Source: Pseudomonas fluorescens
Lineage (GTDB): Bacteria > Pseudomonadota > Gammaproteobacteria > Pseudomonadales > Pseudomonadaceae
Length of the DNA stretch: 64,000 bases
NCBI RefSeq assembly: GCF_002022275.1
Contig: NZ_MSDF01000021.1
Span: 70,668-134,667 of the forward strand
Direction: 5' to 3'
Shown here: one piece after another, positions 24,253-33,009 of the stretch
Position numbering within the stretch: position 1 is the stretch's first letter
Layout of the letters: the number at the start of each line of letters is the position of its first letter
Made by a program: the position numbers and the translations under genes
The notes under the pieces: generated by a model
What the model was told of the DNA's origin: nothing
Database searches by the model: none
The model's input: the letters and a program-made list of their open reading frames with translations, nothing else

Positions 24253-26154
24253 ATGGGTCAGGCAAGTAGTCAGGCAGCAGGTGCCGAACATTCCAACGCA
24301 AAGCCGATCGGCATGCTGGTGGCGGCGGTCGGGGTGGTGTACGGCGATATCGGTACCAGCCCGCTCTATACCCTTAAAGAGGTGTTCACTGGCGGTTACG
24401 GGGTTCAGGTCAACCATGACGGCGTGCTGGGGATCCTGGCGCTGATCTTCTGGTCGCTGATCTGGGTCGTGTCGATCAAATACATGCTGTTCGTGCTGCG
24501 CGCCGACAACCAGGGCGAAGGCGGCATCATGGCCTTGACCGCGCTGGCGCGACGGGCGGCGGGGGAGCGCAAAAAACTGCGCAGTTTCCTGGTGGTGTGT
24601 GGCCTGTGCGGTGCGGCGTTGTTCTACGGCGACAGCATGATCACCCCGGCGATTTCGGTCTTGTCCGCGGTGGAAGGCCTGGAACTGGCGTTCGACGGCC
24701 TCGAAAAATGGGTCGTGCCGATTGCGCTGGTGGTGCTGGTGGCGCTGTTTCTGATCCAGAAGCACGGCACTGACCGCATCGGCAAGCTGTTCGGGCCGGT
24801 GATGGTCACCTGGTTCCTGGTATTGGGCGTCCTCGGTGCATACGGCATTACCCTGCACCCTGAAGTGCTCAGTGCCTTGAACCCGATGTGGGGCGTGCGT
24901 TTCTTCCAGAGTCACCCAGGTATTGGCCTGGCAATTCTGGGCGCCGTCGTGCTGGCATTGACCGGTGCCGAAGCGCTGTACGCTGACATGGGCCACTTCG
25001 GCCGCAAGCCCATTGCCCGCGCCTGGTTCATCCTGGTGCTGCCGGCGCTGGTGCTCAATTATTTCGGCCAGGGCGCCATGCTGTTGGGCGATCCGGAAGC
25101 CGCGCGCAACCCGTTCTACCTGCTGGCGCCAAGCTGGGCACTGATTCCGCTGGTGGTGTTGTCCACCCTGGCCACGGTGATTGCGTCCCAGGCGGTGATT
25201 TCCGGCGCGTTCTCGTTGACGCGTCAGGCGATCCAGCTGGGTTACATCCCGCGCATGCATATTCAGCACACCTCCAGCGCCGAGCAGGGCCAGATTTATA
25301 TCGGTGCGGTGAACTGGTCGTTGATGGTCGGCGTGATTTTGCTGGTGCTGGGCTTCGAGTCCTCCAACGCCTTGGCGTCGGCGTACGGCGTGGCGGTGAC
25401 CGGCACCATGCTGATGACCACCATCCTGGTGTCGGCCGTGATGTTGCTGCTGTGGAAATGGCCGCCGATCCTGGCGGTGCCGGTGTTGGTCTGCTGCCTG
25501 TTGGTAGACGGCCTGTACTTTGCGGCCAACGTGCCGAAGATCATCCAGGGCGGCGCGTTCCCGGTGCTGGCGGGGATCGTGCTGTTTGTGCTGATGACCA
25601 CCTGGAAGCGCGGCAAGCAACTATTGGTCGACCGCCTCGACGAAGGCGGCCTGCCGCTGCCGATCTTCATCGGCAGTATCCGCGTGCAGCCACCGCACCG
25701 CGTGCAGGGCACTGCGGTGTTCCTCACCGCGCGGCCCGACGCCGTGCCCCACGCGCTGTTGCACAACTTGCTGCATAACCAGGTGTTGCATGAGCAAGTG
25801 GTGCTGTTGACCGTGGTCTACGAGGACATTCCCCGCGTGCCGGTGACACGGCGTTTCGAGGTGGATGCCTACGGTGAAGGCTTCTTCCGGGTGATCCTGC
25901 ATTTCGGTTTTGCCGACGAGCCGGACGTGCCCGAAGCCCTGAAGCTGTGCCATCTGGACGACCTGGATTTCAGCCCGATGCGCACCACCTACTTCCTCAG
26001 CCGCGAAACCGTGATCGCCTCGCGCATCAAAGGCATGGCACGCTGGCGCGAGGCGTTGTTCGCCTTCATGTTGAAAAACGCCAACGGCAACCTGCGCTTC
26101 TTCAAGCTGCCGGTAAACCGCGTGATCGAGCTGGGCACCCAGGTCGAAATGTAA
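24253..26154 (+). CDS. kup: Low-affinity potassium transporter Kup
   Basis: 633 residues. Kup imports potassium with protons, mainly at low pH or high osmolarity. Family signatures: AAVGVVYGDIGTSPLYTLKEVF near the N-terminus, DNQGEGGIMALTALA, FYGDSMITPAISVLSAVEG, and about 12 hydrophobic helices up to about residue 460. A soluble C-terminal domain follows (about 470-633). AGGAG at 24242-24246 precedes the chosen ATG; a start 45 bases further upstream is possible but lacks a clear ribosome site. Confidence 0.97.
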   Translation: MGQASSQAAGAEHSNAKPIGMLVAAVGVVYGDIGTSPLYTLKEVFTGGYGVQVNHDGVLGILALIFWSLIWVVSIKYMLFVLRADNQGEGGIMALTALARRAAGERKKLRSFLVVCGLCGAALFYGDSMITPAISVLSAVEGLELAFDGLEKWVVPIALVVLVALFLIQKHGTDRIGKLFGPVMVTWFLVLGVLGAYGITLHPEVLSALNPMWGVRFFQSHPGIGLAILGAVVLALTGAEALYADMGHFGRKPIARAWFILVLPALVLNYFGQGAMLLGDPEAARNPFYLLAPSWALIPLVVLSTLATVIASQAVISGAFSLTRQAIQLGYIPRMHIQHTSSAEQGQIYIGAVNWSLMVGVILLVLGFESSNALASAYGVAVTGTMLMTTILVSAVMLLLWKWPPILAVPVLVCCLLVDGLYFAANVPKIIQGGAFPVLAGIVLFVLMTTWKRGKQLLVDRLDEGGLPLPIFIGSIRVQPPHRVQGTAVFLTARPDAVPHALLHNLLHNQVLHEQVVLLTVVYEDIPRVPVTRRFEVDAYGEGFFRVILHFGFADEPDVPEALKLCHLDDLDFSPMRTTYFLSRETVIASRIKGMARWREALFAFMLKNANGNLRFFKLPVNRVIELGTQVEM

Positions 26155-26165
26155 GCGGTTGCTAC

Positions 26166-26194
26166 ACGGGAGCCGGCAATCGGCTCCCGTTTTC
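26166..26194 (+). terminator. Terminator of kup
   Basis: ACGGGAGCCG-GCAAT-CGGCTCCCGT followed by TTTCC; ten-base perfect stem, short T-run. Confidence 0.85.
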
Positions 26195-26280
26195 CTTTCT
26201 GAACCCTGTGCAATCCAGCGTTGTCGACTAGGCTCTAAGCACTGTTGAACAGTGCCCACAGAACCCAGAAGAGGTGCGCC

Positions 26281-27387
26281 ATGAGTCAGCTGCTCGAACC
26301 CTATACCCTGCGCCAATTGACCCTGCTCAACCGCATTGCCGTGTCGCCGATGTGCCAATACTCGGCCGAGGACGGCCTGGCCAATGACTGGCACCTGGTG
26401 CACCTCGGCAGCCGCGCCGTGGGGGGCGCCGGGCTGATTTTCACTGAGGCCACCGCCGTGACTGCCGATGGCCGCATCACCGCCCAGGACCTGGGGTTGT
26501 GGAAGGACGAACAGATCGAACCGCTGCAACGCATCACGCGGTTTATTGCCGCCCAAGGCGCGGTGGCCGGGATTCAACTGGCCCATGCCGGGCGCAAAGC
26601 CAGCACGCACCGCCCCTGGATCGGCAAACACGGCAGCGTCAAACCGGAAGACGGCGGCTGGGTGCCGGTCGGCGCCTCGCCGATTGCCTTCGACCCTAAT
26701 CACACCCAGCCCAAGCAGCTGGATGAAGGGCAAATCCAGCAAGTGATCGGTGATTTTGTCGCCGCCGCCAAGCGTGCCTTGACCGCCGGCTTCGAAGTGG
26801 TGGAAATCCACGCCGCCCACGGTTACCTGCTGCATCAATTTCTCTCGCCCATCAGCAATCAGCGCCAGGACAAGTACGGCGGTTCCTTTGAAAACCGCAT
26901 CCGCCTGGTGCTGGACGTGACGAAGGCTGTTCGTGAAGTCTGGCCTGAGGATTTGCCGTTGTTTGTGCGGGTGTCGGCCACCGATTGGGTGGAGGACGGC
27001 TGGAACCCCGATGAAACCGTGGAGCTGGCGCGGCGCCTTAAAGACTTGGGCGTGGACCTGATCGATGTGTCCTCCGGTGGCACTGCCGCCAATGCCGAAA
27101 TTCCTGTCGGCCCGGGCTACCAGACACGCTTCGCCGAGCGCGTGCGCAAAGAGTCGGGCATCGCCACCGGCACCGTCGGCATGATCACCGAGCCGGCCCA
27201 GGCCGAGCACATCCTGCGTACCTGCCAGGCCGATATCATCTTCCTCGCCCGTGAATTGCTGCGTGATCCGTACTGGCCGCTGCACGCCGACGACGATCTG
27301 GGTGGGCGCAAAGCCATCTGGCCGGCGCAATACCAACGGGCGACCCACCGGGATCAGCCGATTCATGAGTCTGATCTGAGGGATTGA
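26281..27387 (+). CDS. NADH:flavin oxidoreductase, Old Yellow Enzyme family (YqjM/XenA-like)
   Basis: 368 residues. FMN enzyme reducing activated C=C bonds or nitro compounds with NAD(P)H. Markers: LLNRIAVSPMCQYSAEDG (including the Cys of the YqjM subgroup), IQLAHAGRKAS, EIHAAHGYLLHQFLSPISNQRQDKYGG (substrate-binding His pair and Tyr region), and the C-terminal FLARELLRDPYWP. ATG at 26281 is used; an upstream GTG is not needed. It is a single transcription unit. The natural substrate is not predictable. Confidence 0.92.
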   Translation: MSQLLEPYTLRQLTLLNRIAVSPMCQYSAEDGLANDWHLVHLGSRAVGGAGLIFTEATAVTADGRITAQDLGLWKDEQIEPLQRITRFIAAQGAVAGIQLAHAGRKASTHRPWIGKHGSVKPEDGGWVPVGASPIAFDPNHTQPKQLDEGQIQQVIGDFVAAAKRALTAGFEVVEIHAAHGYLLHQFLSPISNQRQDKYGGSFENRIRLVLDVTKAVREVWPEDLPLFVRVSATDWVEDGWNPDETVELARRLKDLGVDLIDVSSGGTAANAEIPVGPGYQTRFAERVRKESGIATGTVGMITEPAQAEHILRTCQADIIFLARELLRDPYWPLHADDDLGGRKAIWPAQYQRATHRDQPIHESDLRD

Positions 27388-27417
27388 TCCCACACGCGCT
27401 CTGCCGAGCCCCACCCT

Positions 27418-27547
27418 GTGGCGAGCGGGCTTGCCCGCGTTGGGGCGCGAAGCGGCCCCTGACAGGGCCGCCGCGTTGCATCAGATAGACCGACGCGTCT
27501 GGTTTTAGGGCCGCTTCGCAGCCCAACGCGGGCAAGCCCGCTCGTCA
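27418..27547. repeat. Long composite REP palindrome (GTGGCGAGCGGGCTTGCCCGCG type)
   Basis: The outer arms GTGGCGAGCGGGCTTGCCCGCG and the inverse match each other closely. Inside lies a second pair of arms (GCGAAGCGGCCC near 27450 and GGGCCGCTTCGC near 27508). The whole 130-base unit could fold into one long cruciform. The arm sequence differs from the GTGGGAGCTGG class common in the window. Confidence 0.85.
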
Positions 27548-27630
27548 CAAGGGTGTAACGGCTACGACCTTTTTCCTTGCTCGCGTTTAACGCAACCCTG
27601 AAGCTTGCCGCTCAAGAGCAGGAGGCCATC

Positions 27631-28176
27631 ATGCTGGTGGAGCGAGCGTTAAACGAAAGCGACATCCCCTTACTGGCAAGCATCGACCGCACAGAGCTGG
27701 TTCACGAATGCTATCGCATGGAAAACGGTGAACTGGTGCTGTACGCGGCCTTCCACGACATGCGCGGCTGGCCGGAAGGCGAGGCCGAGCAGGATGCCGT
27801 GGCGCTGCGCGCTTGCCTCCTGCGCGGCGGCTGGCTGTGGGGCGTGTTCGAGGGCGCGGTGTTGGTGGCCGCCGTGGTGGTGGACAACCGTCCGATTCGT
27901 AACCAGAACCTGAACATGCGCCAGTTGAAGTTCCTGCACGTCAGCCATTCTGTTCGTGGCATGGGGCTGGGCGGTCGGCTGTTTGCGCTGGCCTGTGAGC
28001 ATGGCCGAAGTGTGGGCGTCGATGGGTTGTATGTGTCTGCCACCGAGTCGCGCAACACCGTGGATTTTTACCGGCGTCACGGCTGTTTAGTGTTGCCGCA
28101 ACCCGACCCCGAGTTGTTGGCGCAGGAGCCTCACGACATTCACCTGTACCGGCCATTGTGTGAGAAAGGTCTGTAG
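27631..28176 (+). CDS. GNAT-family N-acetyltransferase
   Basis: 181 residues. ATG at 27631 is supported by AGGAGG at 27620-27625; an in-frame start 54 bases upstream has none. GNAT motif A is visible in LKFLHVSHSVRGMGLGGRLFALACEHGR and motif B in LYVSATESRNTVDFYRRHGC, which resembles acetyltransferases acting on small molecules or amines. The N-terminal half (ELVHECYRMENGELVL) looks like a YitI/GNAT-type substrate portion. Substrate unknown. Confidence 0.85.
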   Translation: MLVERALNESDIPLLASIDRTELVHECYRMENGELVLYAAFHDMRGWPEGEAEQDAVALRACLLRGGWLWGVFEGAVLVAAVVVDNRPIRNQNLNMRQLKFLHVSHSVRGMGLGGRLFALACEHGRSVGVDGLYVSATESRNTVDFYRRHGCLVLPQPDPELLAQEPHDIHLYRPLCEKGL

Positions 28177-28372
28177 GTCTTTGTTACCGCAGCAATTTTT
28201 TTAAGTGAATACTCTAAAAAAATCCCACACGACACGAGATTGTTTCTACGCTTAGGGTAAGTCTGATTTCTGGCCCAGGGAGTCAGTCTGTTTGTCCGGG
28301 GAGGCATTGCGCTTCACGGAAGGCGGGTGATGGGCATCAGGAGTTTTAGATCGATATCAGGAGAAACAGTCC

Positions 28373-28558
28373 ATGGCCAAGTCCTATGGTGTAGCGGGTG
28401 TGGTGATGTCTTTTCTGACCCGCAGGGTGTCCTTGCGTGGCCGAAGGCTGAGTTCGGATGAAGCGCAATTACTGGAGCAGTACCGCGCCCTGACCGAAAA
28501 CGATCAGGTGGCAATGCGGTATCTGATGGGGGCGATGAAGAGTGTGTCGCGGTTTTGA
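28373..28558 (+). CDS. Small conserved-looking hypothetical protein
   Basis: 61 residues, ATG with CAGGAG about nine bases upstream. The sequence has a basic N-terminal half (FLTRRVSLRGRRL) and a C-terminal helix SSDEAQLLEQYRALTENDQVAMRYLMGAM, similar to tails of some XRE-type regulators that read LL..YR.L...D. It could be a small membrane-near or regulatory protein. About 190 bases before it (28177-28372) hold no other gene. A REPIN follows 19 bases after the stop. Confidence 0.6.
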   Translation: MAKSYGVAGVVMSFLTRRVSLRGRRLSSDEAQLLEQYRALTENDQVAMRYLMGAMKSVSRF

Positions 28559-28577
28559 GGCCTACCCTGACAACACT

Positions 28578-28662
28578 GTGGGAGCTGGCTTGCCTGCGAT
28601 GCAGACACCTCGGTACATCTGATGCACCGAGGGGATGCTATCGCAGGCAAGCCAGCTCCCAC
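28578..28662. repeat. REPIN between the small gene and opgD
   Basis: GTGGGAGCTGGCTTGCCTGCGATGC at left and its inverse at right, with a core carrying the additional palindrome ACACCTCGGT..ACCGAGG. It lies 23 bases after the opgD stop (opgD is leftward). Confidence 0.92.
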
Positions 28663-28685
28663 ATGGCCTTAATTCTGCCGAGAAA

Positions 28686-30311
28686 TCAGGTGTACTTGCG
28701 CGCCTCGGGTGCAGGCGGGAAGTACTGGTACAGCCAGGTTTCACTCAAGGTGCGGTCCTGGGTGCGGATAAACAGCCGCAGCTCCACAGGTTCCACGCTG
28801 TCACTGGTCGGGTACCAGTCGAACAGAATGCGGTAGCCCTTGATGTTGTCGAGCACCAGCACGCTGAAATCCTTCACTTCACCGTGGGAACAGGTCACCA
28901 CCGGCTCGATGCCGGTGCCGGCCGGCAGGCGGTCGAGGCCGCCGCCCTTGAAGTCCACGGCAAAACGCCGTGCCCAGACCTCCGGGTAATGCTCGCCCGG
29001 TGCCCAGCCTTCGGTGAAGCCGCCCATGCCTGAACGGGTCGCGTCCACTTGCGCCAACGGCGTGCTCACCGGTGGCAGGGCACTCCAGTACAGCTTGTAG
29101 CCGTAATTCAGCGAATCGCCGGCGGCCACAGGTTTTTTCGGGGTCCAGAAGGCCACGATGTTGTCCAGGGTTTCGCCGGTGGTAGGAATTTCCAGCAGGT
29201 CGATCGAGCCCTCGCCCCATGCCGTGGTGGGTTCAACCCACAGGCTTGGGCGCTTGCTGTACCAGTCCACGGTGTCCTGGTAGCTGGCGAACTCATGGTC
29301 GGTCTGCACCAGGCCGAAGCCTTTCGGGTCTTTGTCGGCAAACGCGTTGAATTGCAGCTTGGCCGGGTTGTTCAGCGGGCGGCAGATCCACTCGCCGTTG
29401 CCGCGCCACATGGCCAGGCGGTCCGAATCGTGAATTTGCGGGTGAATGGTGTCGCACATCCGGCGCTCGTGGGTGCCGCAGCTGAACATGCTGGTCATGG
29501 CAGCGATGCCCAACTGTTCGATGGCGGTGCGCGCGTTGATATGCGCGTCGATGGCCATCACCACCTGATTGGCCTGGCAGTCGATATCGAAGCGGTAAGC
29601 ACCGGTGGCGCTCGGCGAGTCGAGCAGGGCGTAGACCACGAAGCGTGTGGCGTCCTTGTCCGGGGTTTCGAACCAGAACTGGGTGAAATCGGGGAATTCT
29701 TCGCGTTTTTTCGCGTAGGTGTCGATGGCCAGGCCACGGGCAGAAAGGCCGTACTGGCCGGTGGAATCTACTGCACGGAAGTAGCTGGCGCCGAGAAATG
29801 ACAGCACGTCATGCCGATCCAGTTCCGGTGCCTTGAACAGTTTGAAACCGGAGAAACCCAGGTCGCCGGTCAGCTGTTTGGTGTCGACCGTGGTTTTCGC
29901 GTAGTTGAACAGCGAAGGGCGGAAGTGCACCTCGCGCGCCTCACGGGTCTTGGGGTCGACGCTGTGCATGCGCACGGGCGTCTTGAAACCCATGCCGACG
30001 TGGAAGAACTGCACGTCGAGCTGGCCGTTCAATTCCTTCCACAGCGAATGGTTACCGTCGTAGCCGATGGCGTTGAAATTCTGCGGTGTCATGGTCGCCA
30101 GGGTCGGCGGCAGCACCTGTTTGGTGTCTTTATAGGCCGTCCCGGCCAGTTTTTTCGCCTGGGCTTTGAGCGATTCAAAATCGAAGGCAACGGCCTCGCC
30201 ATCAGCAGCACGGTTGCCGGCCCAGGCCTGCGCAGCGAGCAGGCCGCTGGCCGATAAACCGGTGTAGGCCGCAATGGCCATGGACGCTTTGAGCAAATTC
30301 CTGCGGTGCAT
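28686..30311 (-). CDS. opgD: Glucans biosynthesis protein D (OpgD/MdoD)
   Basis: 541 residues. OpgD is a periplasmic protein needed for the structure of osmoregulated periplasmic glucans. The N-terminus is a twin-arginine signal (RRNLLKAS, then a hydrophobic stretch ending AQAWAG). Strong family blocks are SLWKELNGQLDVQFFHVGMGF, HFRPSLFNY, FLGASYFRAVD..YGLSARGLAIDT, SCGTHERRMCDTIHPQIHDSDRL and RPSLWVEP, nearly identical to E. coli OpgD. It is transcribed as a single gene upstream of a REPIN. Confidence 0.95.
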   Translation of the reverse strand: MHRRNLLKASMAIAAYTGLSASGLLAAQAWAGNRAADGEAVAFDFESLKAQAKKLAGTAYKDTKQVLPPTLATMTPQNFNAIGYDGNHSLWKELNGQLDVQFFHVGMGFKTPVRMHSVDPKTREAREVHFRPSLFNYAKTTVDTKQLTGDLGFSGFKLFKAPELDRHDVLSFLGASYFRAVDSTGQYGLSARGLAIDTYAKKREEFPDFTQFWFETPDKDATRFVVYALLDSPSATGAYRFDIDCQANQVVMAIDAHINARTAIEQLGIAAMTSMFSCGTHERRMCDTIHPQIHDSDRLAMWRGNGEWICRPLNNPAKLQFNAFADKDPKGFGLVQTDHEFASYQDTVDWYSKRPSLWVEPTTAWGEGSIDLLEIPTTGETLDNIVAFWTPKKPVAAGDSLNYGYKLYWSALPPVSTPLAQVDATRSGMGGFTEGWAPGEHYPEVWARRFAVDFKGGGLDRLPAGTGIEPVVTCSHGEVKDFSVLVLDNIKGYRILFDWYPTSDSVEPVELRLFIRTQDRTLSETWLYQYFPPAPEARKYT

Positions 30312-30543
30312 AGAGACAACCTGTCGTGAGCAAATCCCGCGCCTTTCCTGGCACGTAGCGGATCAGAAATTACGGTTCGGACATGCCTTCGGCCAAACGC
30401 AACGGACAATAAACAGACGCCGGATAGCTTAAGCGGTTCGATGGTGCAGGAAAAATGATTGATAGCGGGGTGATGGCGTTGCATGTGAAACAAGGTGTTT
30501 CCGGGTCTGTGCACACGGTAGTCGAGAATTATGAAGATCCCAT

Positions 30544-30612
30544 GTGGGAGCGGGCTTGCCCGCGATAGCGTCGGCACAGACACATCGCCATCGCGGGTAA
30601 GCCCGCTCCCAC
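30544..30612. repeat. REPIN (GTGGGAGCGGGCTTGCCCGCGAT type)
   Basis: GTGGGAGCGGGCTTGCCCGCGAT with its inverse (one mismatch, ATCGCGGGTAAGCCC) and a short core. This arm class differs from the GCTGGCTTGCCTGCG class. It sits just downstream of patD (leftward) and upstream of opgD. Confidence 0.92.
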
Positions 30613-30624
30613 AGGGGTAATGCG

Positions 30625-32049
30625 TCAGTGCTTGAACATCACATGCCGAACGGTGGTGTAGTCCTCCAGCCCGTACATGGACATGTCCTTGCCATACCCC
30701 GACAGTTTCTGGCCGCCGTGAGGCATTTCGCTGACAAGCATGAAGTGGGTATTCACCCAGGTGCAGCCGTACTGCAAGCGCGCGGCCAAACGGTGGGCGC
30801 GTCCTACGTCAGCGGTCCAGACGGATGACGCCAGCCCGTAGTCCGAATCGTTGGCCCAGCCGAGCACCTGTGCTTCGTCATTGAACTTGGTCACCGACAC
30901 CACCGGCCCGAACACTTCACGGCGCACGATCTCATCGTCCTGCTGCGCATCGGCCAATACCGTCGGCTCGAAGAAGTAGCCATTGCCTTCCACCGCCTTG
31001 CCGCCGGTCACCAAGCGAATATGCGACTGCGCCACCGCGCGTTCGACAAACCCCGCCACGCGGTCACGGTGCTGCGCAGTGATGAGCGGACCCAACTCGG
31101 TGGCCGGGTCATCCTGCAGGCCGTACTTGATGCTGGCGACCGCTGCGCCGAGCTTCTCGACAAACGCATCATAGATATCCGCCTGGGCGTAGATGCGGCA
31201 TGCAGCGGTGCAGTCCTGCCCGGCGTTGTAGAAACCAAAGGTACGAATGCCGTCCACGGCCGCGTCGATATCCGCGTCGTTGAAGATAATCACCGGCGCC
31301 TTGCCACCCAGTTCCATGTGCATGCGCTTCACGCTGTCGGCGGTGCTGGAAATGATATTGGCACCCGTGGCGATGGAGCCGGTGAGCGACACCATGCGCA
31401 CTTTCGGGTGGTTCACCAGCGGGCTGCCCACGGTTGGCCCACGGCCAAACACCAGGTTGAGTACACCCGCCGGGAAGATTTCAGCGGCCAGTTCAACCAG
31501 GCGCAGCGCGGTCAGCGGGGTTTGTTCCGACGGCTTGAGCACCACGGTATTACCGGCAGCGAGGGCCGGGGCGATTTTCCAGGCGACCATCATCAGCGGG
31601 TAGTTCCACGGCGCGATGGACGCGATCACGCCGACCGGATCGCGGCGGATCATCGAGGTGTGGCCGGGCAGGTATTCACCGCCGGCCGAGCCGCTCATGC
31701 AACGGCTGGCGCCGGCAAAGAAGCGGAACACGTCGGCAATCGCCGGGATCTCATCGTTCAGCGCGGCGCTGTAGGGTTTGCCGCAGTTGTCTGACTCAAG
31801 CTTGGCCAGCTCCTCGCCGTGGGCTTCGATCACGTCTGCCAGTTTGAGCAGCAACAGGGAGCGATCCTTCGGCGCGGTTTGCGACCAGCCTTCAAAGGCG
31901 GCATCGGCCGCGCGCACGGCGGCGTCGACTTGAGCCTCGCTGGCTTCGTTGATTTCCACCAGCACGCGGCCGAGTGCCGGGTTGAATACGGCCTGAGCCG
32001 GGCCTTCGCCTTCGACAAGGTGGCCGTTGATCAAGAGTTTGGTTTGCAT
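30625..32049 (-). CDS. patD: Gamma-aminobutyraldehyde dehydrogenase PatD
   Basis: 474 residues, the same length as E. coli PatD (YdcW). It oxidises 4-aminobutanal from putrescine breakdown to GABA with NAD. Aldehyde-dehydrogenase features: PWNYPLMMVAWKIAPALAAGN, MELGGKAPV with the active Glu (about 246) and GQDCTAACR with the nucleophilic Cys (about 280). The gene follows ydcSTUV in the same order as in E. coli, which supports the substrate. A REPIN separates it from ydcV. Confidence 0.9.
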   Translation of the reverse strand: MQTKLLINGHLVEGEGPAQAVFNPALGRVLVEINEASEAQVDAAVRAADAAFEGWSQTAPKDRSLLLLKLADVIEAHGEELAKLESDNCGKPYSAALNDEIPAIADVFRFFAGASRCMSGSAGGEYLPGHTSMIRRDPVGVIASIAPWNYPLMMVAWKIAPALAAGNTVVLKPSEQTPLTALRLVELAAEIFPAGVLNLVFGRGPTVGSPLVNHPKVRMVSLTGSIATGANIISSTADSVKRMHMELGGKAPVIIFNDADIDAAVDGIRTFGFYNAGQDCTAACRIYAQADIYDAFVEKLGAAVASIKYGLQDDPATELGPLITAQHRDRVAGFVERAVAQSHIRLVTGGKAVEGNGYFFEPTVLADAQQDDEIVRREVFGPVVSVTKFNDEAQVLGWANDSDYGLASSVWTADVGRAHRLAARLQYGCTWVNTHFMLVSEMPHGGQKLSGYGKDMSMYGLEDYTTVRHVMFKH

Positions 32050-32103
32050 GGTTCAGCTCTCCTCAAAACGAGTGTTATCTCCCTGAAGAAACCCAGTTCA
32101 ACT

Positions 32104-32173
32104 GTGGGAGCTGGCTTGCCTGCGATAGCGGTGGTTCAGTCGATACCGCTATCGCAGGCAAGCCAGCTCCCAC
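32104..32173. repeat. REPIN between ydcV and patD
   Basis: GTGGGAGCTGGCTTGCCTGCGATAGCGGT and its inverse, with a very short core, forming an almost perfect long hairpin. Located inside what looks like one transcription unit. Confidence 0.93.
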
Positions 32174-32199
32174 ATTGATCGTGTTTCAACAGTGGCAGG

Positions 32200-33009
32200 T
32201 TATTTACCGCCGCTACCCGCCACGCTTTCACCGCCGCGAGTCAGGTAATAGGCGCCCAGAATCGGGAACATCGTGACCAGCATCACCAGCATCGCCACCA
32301 CGTTGGTCACCGGCACATCCCGTGGGCGACTCAACTGGTTGAGCAGCCACAGCGGCAAGGTGCGCTCATGGCCTGCGGTAAAGGTGGTGACGATGATTTC
32401 GTCAAACGACAGCGCAAACGCGAGCATGCCGCCGGCCAGCAGCGCCGAGCCGAGGTTGGGCATGATGATGTAGCGGAAGGTCTGCCAGCCGTCGGCGCCG
32501 AGGTCCATCGAGGCTTCGATCAGGCTGTGGGAAGTGCGGCGCAACCGCGCGATCACGTTGTTGTAGACGATCACCACGCAGAACGTCGCGTGGCCGACGA
32601 TGATGGTGAACATCCCGGGTTCAATGCCCAGCGTCTTGAACGTCGCCAGCAAGGCGATACCGGTGATGATCCCCGGCAAGGCAATCGGCAGGATCAGCAT
32701 CAGCGACACGCCTTGCTTGCCGAAGAACTCACGGCGATACAACGCCGCCGATGCCAGGGTGCCGAGCACCATGGCGATCAGCGTGGCGATGGCTGCAATT
32801 TGCAGCGACAGCTTGATCGCTTCCAGCACGTCCGGCCTTGCGAAGGCCACGCTGAACCACTTCAGGGTGAAGCCTTGGGGCGGAAAGCTGAACGCGGCTT
32901 CTTCGGTATTGAAGGCGTATAGGAAAATGATCAGGATCGGGAAGTGCAGGAACACTAGTCCGCCCCAGGCGGCGATCTTCAGCCCGATAGACGATTTCTC
33001 AGAGTGCAT
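32200..33009 (-). CDS. ydcV: Polyamine-type ABC transporter permease (YdcV-like)
   Basis: 269 residues with about six transmembrane helices. The EAA loop (EASMDLGADGWQTFRYIIMPNL) shows a binding-protein-dependent permease of the PotC/PotI class. Its start overlaps the preceding permease by 11 bases. With YdcU, YdcT and YdcS it would import putrescine or a related polyamine; the substrate assignment rests on E. coli synteny and adjacency to PatD. Confidence 0.88.
   Translation of the reverse strand: MHSEKSSIGLKIAAWGGLVFLHFPILIIFLYAFNTEEAAFSFPPQGFTLKWFSVAFARPDVLEAIKLSLQIAAIATLIAMVLGTLASAALYRREFFGKQGVSLMLILPIALPGIITGIALLATFKTLGIEPGMFTIIVGHATFCVVIVYNNVIARLRRTSHSLIEASMDLGADGWQTFRYIIMPNLGSALLAGGMLAFALSFDEIIVTTFTAGHERTLPLWLLNQLSRPRDVPVTNVVAMLVMLVTMFPILGAYYLTRGGESVAGSGGK

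Noticed and set aside
24232..27414. Two long minus-strand open frames (462 and 597 codons) opposite kup and the Old Yellow Enzyme gene
   Set aside because: Both are His/Gln/Arg-rich antisense readings of clearly identified genes; no family resemblance.
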